DNA of 64,000 nucleotides from positions 248,001 to 312,000 of the forward strand of contig PDUO01000031.1 of the NCBI GenBank assembly GCA_003008705.1. The letters run 5' to 3'. A program made the position numbers and the translations under genes. Position 1 is the first letter of the stretch. Each line of letters begins with the position of its first letter. Shown in pieces: positions 11,701 to 20,873 of the stretch. The notes beneath the pieces are model-generated. The model made no database searches. It was given only the letters and a program-made list of their open reading frames with translations, and was not told the origin of the DNA. The stretch is from Pezicula radicicola (lineage: Eukaryota; Ascomycota; Leotiomycetes; Helotiales; Dermateaceae).

Positions 11701-11894
11701 TCCAAAATATCTAGGCCATTCTCCTTGGCCTTTGGCTCATCTGAATGCGATTCTATTGTCTGCTTCTCGGATTCGAACGATTCAACTGCTGGTGATTCTG
11801 TTGGCACGTTGGGCTTTGACGCGACTATGCCGTCTGCAGTATGAGGCATCAAAGCTGGGTGCCATGAGGCATGCGACGCTTCTGTAGCAGCCAT
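5796..11894 (-). CDS. sec16: COPII coat assembly scaffold Sec16
   Basis: Predicted 2032 aa in a single exon. Sec16 is a peripheral ER protein that marks ER exit sites and organises Sec23/24 and Sec13/31. The first ~1000 residues are low-complexity, acidic then Pro/Ser/Gln-rich. The central conserved domain begins near residue 1025 ([16 protein letters not shown], then FPKDVPRY) and is followed from about 1210 by the helical ancestral coatomer element ([26 protein letters not shown]). The C-terminal part has short YEPPS-type repeats, a Lys/Glu-rich stretch and a conserved end ([12 protein letters not shown]). The start was set at [17 protein letters not shown]; an in-frame ATG 40 codons upstream (12014) precedes unconserved-looking sequence. 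The gene is divergent from the neighbouring flippase gene. Long antisense frames in this locus are shadows of its biased composition. Confidence 0.95.
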   Translation of the reverse strand: [2032 protein letters not shown]

Positions 11895-12520
11895 CGCGGG
11901 TATTCGACTCGAAGGGAAAAGAAAGACTAGATACTGCACATATGAACTGTCAGCAGATGATCTGGCGTTCCCCTTGTTTCCCAATGCAGTAAATCCGAAG
12001 GCCTCGGCGTGCATTGCCCTTGCCTCCTGTACCTACCTATACAATGATGATTCCCGCTAACCTACAAAATGCGATCAATTAAAACAATACAGTGAAGTGA
12101 GAGCCATTCATGGTCCCTTGGTGCTGATGAGTGTAGAGGTCAATGCCAACTAGACAAAAGTTTGTTGAACAAGGGGAGTCGTGAGGTCCCGTAATCATGA
12201 CATTTCTGACGGACTGGGACCGGCTCCATACCTAGAAGACATAAAGCTGGCCTCCTCGCTTGCATAACGCCGTTTGTGCATACCAAGTCCCACAGCCACA
12301 CCTCCGCATGCTAAAGACCAGTACACCCAGTGGCTGAAGAGATCCCTGTGAATCCTTTTGTCTCAGCCACTTTATGGGAAGAGAACGCGCAAGGCTACCT
12401 ATCATTTCATTTCAGGCGACAGTTGTCAAATACGAACAGAGTTCAGGGAAGATATTCATGAATAGCTTCATTCCTTCCAAACCCCAATTCTCTCTCTTCC
12501 AGTCACCGCATCAATGAGGC
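11895..12520. promoter_or_regulatory. Bidirectional promoter region, sec16 / P4-ATPase
   Basis: These 626 bp separate the two divergent start codons, so they must contain both promoters and 5' UTRs. A pyrimidine-rich stretch (CTCTCTCTTCC) lies just upstream of the ATPase start. An out-of-frame ATG at 12513 precedes the main ATG by 8 nt and could weakly affect initiation. No specific factor site can be named with confidence. Confidence 0.6.
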
Positions 12521-15500
12521 ATGTCGTCGAGTGCATATCATCAGCCAAATGCGCCGCAATCCCCAACCCTCGATGCCCGAACCGTCTCCCCTTTCGATGT
12601 GGACGATTCCGACTCCGACCTGGACCTGGACCTGCAAGAGCTTGATCCTATTACAACAACCAGTCCTGCTGCTTCTGCATCATCAAATTCGGCGCGGAGA
12701 GACCAGAAAGCAAAGGAAGAGCGGAGAGGGGGGCATATACCTCTAAGGAATCTGCGTATGGGCGGACTGAGAGGTGCGGGAAATCGTAATAGAGGCTATG
12801 GAGACTTAGGGAGGAATAGGGATTCAGAGAGCGACGACTTGCATGGGCTGTTGCATGATGATGTGGGCGGCGATGGAACGTCGGCCTCACGACTCTCGGC
12901 TGGAAGCTACAACAGTGCGGAAGACGATGCTCCATTACTGTCCGGAAGCAGATCAGGGAGCAGGCCACGGCGACGGCGTCCAAGTCTTGATGGTGTGAAG
13001 AAGTTGTCGGACCTGGGTTCTCATTTACGACTACCCAGTTTCCTATCTAGCGGTGGCGGTGGAGGGTCACAGGCGCCCCAAGACGATGGCGAAATCCAGG
13101 ACGAAGAACATGATCCGGTGTCATCTCGAACAGTCTCTGTTGGGTCCTTGCAGTCATCTCGCTTTCCACCCAATGCTGTTTCGAATGCGAAATATACCCC
13201 AATTAGTTTTCTGCCGAGAACCCTGTATAACGAGTTTTCTTTTTTCTTCAACATGTACTTTTTGCTTGTCGCTTTGTCCCAGGCGATTCCACCATTGCGA
13301 ATCGGCTATCTCTCTACCTATATTGTACCCCTAGTTTTCGTTCTAGCCATCACTCTGGGGAAAGAAGCTTTTGACGATATTGGGCGCAGGCGGAGGGATT
13401 CAGAGGCAAACTCGGAAGGCTACACAGTATTATGTTTTGATAAACCGGGATCTGCGGATGCTGAGCGATATCGTGCGAAGAAGCTGAAGTCAACAGCAAA
13501 TAAGCACTCAAAACGACGCTCACTAGTAGAGCCGGACAGACTTTCAGATATACTAGAGGAAGAAGAAATTGCAGAAAGTCAAGGTTTGAGGCAACCTTCG
13601 ACCCGGGTGCGAGAAGTCATTCGAAAGTCTCGAGACTTGAAGGTCGGCGATGTGCTCAAGCTGGGAAAAGATCAACGTGTTCCAGCAGATGTAGTCATTT
13701 TGAAGAGTTATACTAACGAGACCTCTGTCCAAGCGTCGCACGCTATCCCGGCCATTACAGTCTCGGACCCTGAGCCACTCTTGGTCGATCCCATATCTGA
13801 GCCTCCTACTGCAGATGTCATTTCTGAGGGGCTGGGGTCATCTTCAAAACTTGGAAATACACCTGCAGCTGATGCTGAAGGTGCCGGAGAGACATTTATT
13901 CGAACGGATCAACTTGATGGAGAAACGGATTGGAAGCTTCGTCTTGGCTCGCCGCTTACTCAGTCACTCGAAACCTCTGAATTTGTGAGACTTCGAGTTA
14001 CTGCTGGAAAGCCGGACAAGAAAGTAAACGAGTTTTTGGGTACTGTGGAATTAGAGCCAAAGACAATTGGAGGCTACGATCCTCATGTGCCCAGGCCGTC
14101 TCCCTTACGCAATGAGATCCAGGTCGATAATATCGTCAAGCAGACGCAGACCTCTCCTTTAACGATTGATAATACTGCGTGGGCAAACACTGTATTGGCT
14201 TCGAATGCAACAACACTGGCAGTCATTATCTACACTGGGCCCCAGACCCGCTCGGCTCTGTCTACGTCGCCTTCTCGCTCAAAAACGGGGCTCTTAGAGT
14301 ATGAGATCAATTCTCTCACCAAGATTCTCTGTGGTCTGACACTGACCCTTTCCATCGTACTTGTCGGCTTAGAAGGATTTCATAATGTCGAAGGCGTCAA
14401 GTGGTACGTCAAAATTATGAGATTCCTGGTCCTCTTTTCGACCATCGTTCCTATTAGTCTTCGAGTCAACTTAGATATGGGTAAGAGTGTATATTCTTGG
14501 TTCATACAACGTGACCCTGGCATGGAGGGAGCAGTTGTGCGAACTAGTACGATACCAGAGGAATTAGGTCGAATCGAATATCTACTCAGCGACAAAACTG
14601 GTACTCTTACCCAAAACGAGATGGAAATGAAAAAGATCCACGTTGGAACTGTGTCTTATGCCAACGAGGCAATGGACGAGGTTGCTTCTTACATCAAACA
14701 AGGATTCTCAATCCCCGCATCCACCGACATCAACCAGCCTTCTATCCTCATCACTCCGTCGTCCAACTTCGTGTCGTCCACAACAGCTGCAACTCGAACA
14801 AGACGAGAAATTGGCTCTCGTGTTCGTGATGTGGTACTGGCTTTAGCAATTTGTCACAATGTCACACCAACAATTGAGGAGGAAAACGGGCACTCAGTGA
14901 CCTCATACCAAGCTTCGTCACCTGACGAGATTGCTATCGTTAAATGGACAGAATTAGTCGGGCTTCGATTGATACATCGTGACCGCAGCAGCATGATGCT
15001 TCAGTCTGTAGATACTGGTAGACCAGTGGTCCGTGTCCGGGTTCTCGAGGTGTTTCCTTTTACATCTGATGGAAAGCGAATGGGTATTGTCGTTCAATTC
15101 TTGGACGGGAGTGAAACTTCTACAGGCAGTAAACTCGAAGCAGGAGAGATTTGGTTCTACCAAAAGGGAGCCGACACTGTTATGACATCCATTGTGGCAG
15201 CCAACGATTGGCTTGATGAGGAGACAGCAAATATGGCTCGTGAAGGTCTTCGGACTTTGGTTGTCGGGAGGAAAAAGCTGTCGTATCAACAATACCAGGA
15301 ATTTACAAAAAACTACAAGGATGCTTCCATTGCTATTAATGGCCGAGATGCCGGTATGGCGCGAGTTGTTTCTCACTACCTCGAACGAGACTTGGAGCTA
15401 TTGGGTGTGACTGGCGTGGAAGACAAGCTGCAAAAGGACGTGAAGCCTTCATTGGAGCTATTGCGAAATGCTGGCATCAAAATTTGGATGTTGACTGGTG

Positions 15501-16718
15501 ACAAAGTCGAGACTGCTCGTTGCGTCGCTGTCAGTGCCAAGTTAGTGGCCAGAGGCCAGTACATTCACACGATCGCTCAGCTTAAAAGGAAAGACAATGC
15601 TCAAGATCATCTCGACTTCTTACGCAGCAAGACCGATGCTTGCTTACTCATTGACGGCGAAAGTTTATCATTACTACTAACACACTTCCGAACCGAGTTC
15701 ATCTCACTGGCAGTACTCTTACCAGCAGTTGTGGCATGTCGATGCTCTCCAACCCAAAAGGCGGACGTCGCAAAGCTCATTCGCGAATACACCAAGAAGC
15801 GAATCTGTTGTATTGGCGATGGTGGTAATGACGTATCTATGATCCAAGCCGCTGATGTCGGAGTCGGTATTGTTGGAAAAGAGGGAAGACAAGCAAGTTT
15901 GGCTGCAGATTTCTCTATCGAACAGTTTTGCCATTTAACAAAACTCCTTGTCTGGCATGGACGAAACAGCTACAAACGAAGTGCCAAGCTTGCTCAATTT
16001 GTTATCCACCGTGGTCTTATCATCAGTGTCTGCCAAACCATGTATAGTATAGCGATCAACTTCGAGCCGGAAGGCTTGTACAAAGTACGTATGCCACTCC
16101 ATTCTTCTCAGCCCGTCTAATAATGAATTTAGGATTGGCTTCTAGTAGGCTACGCAACTGTCTACACCATGATGCCCGTCTTCTCGCTCGTTCTTGACAA
16201 AGACGTCGACGAAAACCTTGCAAATCTCTACCCCGAACTCTATCGCGAACTCACCTCAGGTTCATCCCTCTCCTACAAGACCTTCTTCATATGGGTCTTC
16301 GTGTCCATCTACCAAGGCGGCATGATTCAAGGTCTCTCCCAAATTCTTACGGAGGTCGATGGCCCTAAGATGGTTGCCGTTTCCTTTACAGTGCTCGTTC
16401 TGAACGAACTTTGCATGGTTGCTTTTGAAATCACAACTTGGCATCCGGTTATGATTTTCAGTCTTGTAGGAACTCTGTTGCTGTATCTTGGAAGTATTCC
16501 CTTCCTTGGGGGGTACTTCGACCTGCATTTCATTGTTACCTGGTTAGTCTCTCCTCTATATCACCTCGAATTATTCCAATTAGTACTAATTATACTATAG
16601 GGGCTTCGTATGGCGCGTCGCAGCTATCTCAGCTATCTCGCTGCTTCCACCATACGCTATGAAGCTTATCTCACGAGCAATCAAGCCACCTTCGTACCGA
16701 AAAGTACAGGCGATCTGA
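12521..16718 (+). CDS. neo1: NEO1/ATP9-type phospholipid-transporting P4-ATPase
   Basis: Predicted 1363 aa flippase that moves aminophospholipids to the cytosolic leaflet of Golgi/endosomal membranes. Exons are 12521-16084, 16133-16542 and 16601-16718. The family entry signature PISFLPRTLYNEFSFFFNMYFLL lies near residue 230. LDGETDWK of the actuator domain, the phosphorylation site DKTGTLTQNE (Asp near residue 691), SSPDEIAIVKW and the hinge GDGGNDVSMIQ are all present. Membrane helices follow at the C-terminus, completed by the two small exons, ending in KPPSYRKVQAI. The N-terminal ~200 residues are acidic and low-complexity with DSDSDLDLDL. NEO1 members lack the need for a Cdc50 subunit in yeast; that is family knowledge, not visible here. 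The gene is divergent with sec16. Confidence 0.94.
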
Positions 16719-17047
16719 GTTGTGGTGTGTTTGCGTTTCTGGGTCCCTTGTATCGATTGGATCATCAACTGTACTTGTTTTACATAGCGATAGGCGTTTG
16801 GAAAAGCGCTTCAATATACCTTTCATTCACCATTGTCACCCTGTTTTTCCCAGCTTCACTTTCCTTTTCAGAACTGAATTGTGAATTTGTTTACAACATG
16901 ACAATACCGAGAACTACAGATAAAGGACTGTCATGCTATCTTTCTAGCCTCTTACAACATACACATGTGGGTATTTCTTCATATGCGATACCAGGATTTT
17001 CTGCCTGGTGCTCACTGCATCTTTATATTTTTAGCTCAACTCCTAAG
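16719..17047. other. Short intergenic region
   Basis: This is the 3' flank of the flippase gene, up to the stop codon of a convergent dehydrogenase relic. Open frames across it are not coherent. Confidence 0.5.
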
Positions 17048-17325
17048 TTATCTCAATTGACCAGACCTCACACCCCTCAGTCCCAGCTTAAACAAATCCG
17101 TTTTAACAATCTCATCCCTCCTCTCAAACAACTCCCCAACATCCCAATTTGTATCCATAAATCTTCCATTCATAAACTCACCCTCTTTCTAGCCAACCAA
17201 ACCTCAACACCCCCTGCCAACTCCGGTGTATCTCTTGAAAATCTACGGAATGGTTCCAAAGTCATAGGAGACTTAACCATACCTGGATTTATAGACACAG
17301 AAACCACATTCAGATATTCAATATA
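17048..17325 (-). pseudogene. C-terminal fragment of a short-chain dehydrogenase
   Basis: Read on the minus strand from about 17325 it encodes NVVSVSINPGMVKSPM, then DTPELAGGVEVWLA, then after a frame change near 17180 EFMNGRFMDTNWDV and a tail ending SGQLR with a stop at 17050-17048. This is the usual C-terminal third of classical fungal SDRs, including the post-catalytic PG motif. The frame break and absence of any N-terminal half make it a relic. Its first ~45 bp duplicate part of the neighbouring SDR pseudogene (near 18365-18410), with four differences that are all C-to-T or G-to-A in this copy. Confidence 0.75.
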
Positions 17326-18267
17326 TTAGATGTTGAATTCAATGAATATATGGGAATAGTCATGTGATCGTCCTACTACTACAAGTAGGCCCATTCTGGC
17401 ACTCTAGCTTCTATACAGAAACACAGAGTCCACTACTATTGCCACCCACATATTGCTGTCCATATTGTACCTATTCAACGTTAGAATAATATTGAATAGT
17501 TATAGGAAGTAAGTCTTTTAGCTTTTTAATAATTGTATTATAGTTGTTTTAAGATCTTTGTAATGTAGTATATAATATATAACTTCTTAAGCGACTTACT
17601 AATGTTACTAGTTTGTGACCTCGTTACTTCCTAATTAAATATACTCCCCTTGTCTTCCTTCCCTCTCTTTTACCCTTGTCTATTTCATCCTTCTGTATCC
17701 TCCTACTATATCCCTCAGCGCACTCTTCAACAAAGAGATTTGTTTCTCAATCGTCTCTCCGTTTGTTTTCCTAAGGGAGAGTTCACTTCAATAATACCTT
17801 TCAATTTGTTTGCGATACAATCCTCTAGGCTATTCTCTCTATTTGTTTTTATTTCTACAAAGAATCCGTTTTCTTAAAGGCCTCGTCCTCTCTAGCTTTC
17901 TCTTGTATTTTAACAAGAAGCAACTATTCTAATACTAGACCAAGTAAACCTTTAAGAACTAAGCGATTATCTACAACTTATACACAAACGAGAGTGGAAC
18001 TGAATCATGCATGAACAACTTGTATAACATCGGAGAAACAATCTAAATATATGGGAAACGCTTAGAAACCGACTGCTAGAATAATGCCGTCGGCTCATCT
18101 GTGGTATGAACTGAGTGGCAATACTGATATATTTGGCAACAAATATACTCTCATTTTCCTACCTATAGAAATCAAGCAACTTTCCATCAACTTCCGATCT
18201 ATATATTCGTCAATATATTCTCCCATTTAGCAACACAACTACAGATCATACTACACTTAGCGAGAGA
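17326..18267. other. AT-rich region between two SDR pieces
   Basis: About 940 bp, AT-rich, no coherent frame. It separates the C-terminal SDR fragment from the larger SDR pseudogene; it may be a decayed insertion or duplication breakpoint. Confidence 0.5.
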
Positions 18268-19183
18268 TCAGACACTAGCTATACAAACAAGAGATTTACT
18301 AGAGGTATATTTAATTACTAATACGAGCGGTTTCCCAAATCTACTTTCATTCTTTGCTGACAAGTCGATTATACCCGGATTCATAGGCACAGAAACCACA
18401 TTCGGATATTCAATCGCAATTGTATTAGCCATCTGTAAATTAACGAGCTTGCTAAGTGCGTATGCTGATTCTCCGGGATCCATATATAATGCTGAGTATG
18501 AAGATAGATTGATAATAGTACCTGGTTTCTGACCCAGAAGTCTGAGGAATTGTTGTGTTATTAGAAAACTGCCTTTTACATTAATTTCCTAAGATTTTCA
18601 TTATTGGAAATTGGTTTGGGTTTGGGTTGTTGGGTTGGAGAGAAGGTTACGCACGAATCCATTCCACCAATCTTCTGGTTTCGCATCACCTATTCAATCG
18701 GGAAAACACTCGTATACGCCAGCGTTGTCAATTAATACATTTGCATGGCCATAAGTATCTTTAATTATCTTGAATAGCGCAACGACTTCCTTGCGGTTCG
18801 AGATATCTGTTGGAACCAGTTGAATCTCTACTTCAGGCTTGTCCAACCTCATAAGCATATCTTTAGTCTCGGCGAGTTTTTCTGGGTTTCTGGCTCCAAG
18901 GACAATTGCTCTTGGAGATGCCCGAAGACACTGCTTCGCGAAACCCTGTGTTATCACGTGTTAGATCAGTCTAATTGTTAATACAAGTGCTTGAAAATAG
19001 GTTTGTGGAGTAGGTAGATGGTACTTTTGATCCAATTCCTTGACTAGCACCCGTTATGACTATTACTTTGCCCTCTTGGGACAGCTTGGCTTGTTCTGGG
19101 TTGACTGCTGGGTATTCATCTCGGTAGACTTTTTGGGTGAAGGCTTGCTTTTTTGTGAAATGGTCTGCTGGAAGTTCTGACAT
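18268..19183 (-). pseudogene. Short-chain dehydrogenase with in-frame TGA, 3' end lost
   Basis: Exons on the minus strand are 19183-19025, 18945-18655 and 18588 to about 18370, all joined in phase by normal introns. The Rossmann motif TGASQGIG, the NAG motif (VLIDNAGVY) and the catalytic YxxxK (SAYALSK) are intact. In exon 2 the codon at 18696-18694 is TGA, with coherent SDR sequence (GDAKPEDWWNGF) continuing in the same frame behind it; a CGA-to-TGA change is the simplest cause. After NPGIIDLSAKNES the sequence stops resembling an SDR and ends at a stop at 18268. The missing end resembles the fragment at 17048-17325. The original substrate is unknown. Confidence 0.8.
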
Positions 19184-19775
19184 CCTGGGAAAAGGTGTTA
19201 AATCCTGTTGCAAAGAGCTCAAAATGCCTTCTGTGATATATTGAGTTTTGCTGTTGGAGTATGGTGAGTGTAAATACTAGATTTTGAAAGACTAAGTCAC
19301 TGATATATGTATTTGCTCGCTTCTCTCTTCAGCATGCACCGCGCCACATGACAATGGAAGGGCGCAATTGTACCACTCACGCCCTTGGCAGATTGGAGTT
19401 CATTTTTACTTGAGATTCTGAATGCATAGCTTAAAAGATAGCGCATTGGTTGCAAATCTGTGATGTCACAGGGGGCCATGAAATTTTTGACAATGCTTAG
19501 CGATTAACGAGCCTCCCCCCTTATTTATATCATTCTAAGCTAGCTGTGGTCACACGATGAACAAATAATTTGGCAGACTAGGCCGGAGCCAAAAGGCTTG
19601 ATTGAGTCGGGTCAAACCGGACTTTTTTTTTAACCTACAGGCGGACTAAGGCTTAGCTCTATTCATTTAGGCGCTATCTAGTTAGGAAAGAAACATATTT
19701 TTCAATTCTATCTAAAAAGATTTGCTTCTGTTCTTCATGGTCTTTTAGCCCACAGTCAATGAAAAGAACGACAAC
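19184..19775. other. Divergent intergenic region
   Basis: About 590 bp between the SDR pseudogene start and the 2EXR gene start. Presumably it contains the promoter of the 2EXR gene. No recognisable element. Confidence 0.5.
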
Positions 19776-20873
19776 ATGCAGCTACAAGCCACGGATGCTA
19801 AAAACAACATCTTCCATTGTTTTCCTCGACTCCCGTTGGAACTTAAAATCAAGATTTGGAGGCATGCATATACACCTCACGTCATCGAGGTTTGGCTTGC
19901 TTCTGAACGTCCACGGAGCGCTGGACCATTCGCTTGGCAACAGTACATGGGGAATTTCCACACTCGAACACAGCCTTCCGCCCTTCTAAGCACTTCCAGA
20001 GAATCTCGAGAATCTGTTCTTCTATTATATCATGTCGAAAAGCTACCGAGAGTCATGAGTGGTGTTCAGTGGATAAACTATGAGCAAGATATGCTCTATG
20101 TTTCTCTCTCTGATTGTCATAGCAGCTTTAAAGGACTGGAGCCACTCGATGCTGTCCTTACAGAATTAGTCGACAGTACTCGAATCCGCCATCTCACGAT
20201 AGCTTTTAGAGATAAAAATATGGGTGGAGTTTCTTGCCCACTTTCTCTAACAACTGAAAGGCTCGAAGATATGATGGTTGGACTGAGAGAAGTGGAGTGG
20301 CAAAGAACATTAAGGTTGAACCTTCGAACTCTCGCCTGCGCAACGGAGATTCCTATGACCAGAATTCTTCCTTGGAATTCTGTCTGGGGAAAGATCATGT
20401 GGGTGATCTTACTAGGAATGCCGTTCCTATATGTAAAATTTGATCCCCGAATGTTCTGGCTGATCTTTTTTATTATCTTCATACGCATATCACCACTTTT
20501 CTTTCACCACGTGTTCAGTGCTCCCACATGCTCATCATCCGCGGACTCATATTCATATCCAAGCTTTCACCAGATTTCCGAGTTGAAAGTGGCCAAATTG
20601 AATGGAAATTATGGCTCTAGTAGTAGGGGTAGTCACAAATTCACGGAGCCACAACGCCAAATCTTAGAACGCTGCGTGAATCAATATTGGAGAAGTTTGA
20701 GAAATAGAGGCAATCCGGTTGTGAAAGTTGGTCGGATTAACAGGAATCGCAAATTCGATAAAAAGAGGGAAATCACTTTGCAAATAAAGCTTTGTGCCTA
20801 TGCTCTTTGGGTTATTTCAATAGTCACCATAATTCAAATGGTGCGGTGGATAACTGGGTCAGATTTTCCATGA
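19776..20873 (+). CDS. 2EXR-domain protein with C-terminal membrane segments
   Basis: Predicted 365 aa, single exon. The N-terminal ~170 residues match the fungal 2EXR family in layout: FPRLPLELKIKIWRHAY, then LLSTSRESRESVL, and later DMLYVSL. This family is widespread and expanded in filamentous ascomycetes; its molecular role is not established. After residue ~205 the protein departs from the usual soluble layout, with two adjacent hydrophobic stretches (IMWVILLGMPFLYV and FWLIFFIIFIRISPLFF) and a last one near the C-terminus (LWVISIVTIIQMV). A membrane anchor is therefore inferred. The closely spaced ATG at 19759 is in another frame. Confidence is high that this is a gene, moderate on topology. 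Confidence 0.8.
   Translation: MQLQATDAKNNIFHCFPRLPLELKIKIWRHAYTPHVIEVWLASERPRSAGPFAWQQYMGNFHTRTQPSALLSTSRESRESVLLLYHVEKLPRVMSGVQWINYEQDMLYVSLSDCHSSFKGLEPLDAVLTELVDSTRIRHLTIAFRDKNMGGVSCPLSLTTERLEDMMVGLREVEWQRTLRLNLRTLACATEIPMTRILPWNSVWGKIMWVILLGMPFLYVKFDPRMFWLIFFIIFIRISPLFFHHVFSAPTCSSSADSYSYPSFHQISELKVAKLNGNYGSSSRGSHKFTEPQRQILERCVNQYWRSLRNRGNPVVKVGRINRNRKFDKKREITLQIKLCAYALWVISIVTIIQMVRWITGSDFP

Noticed and set aside
16610..17329. 239-codon plus-strand frame after the P4-ATPase
   Set aside because: Its first part overlaps the last ATPase exon in another frame and the rest runs antisense to an SDR fragment; product looks random.
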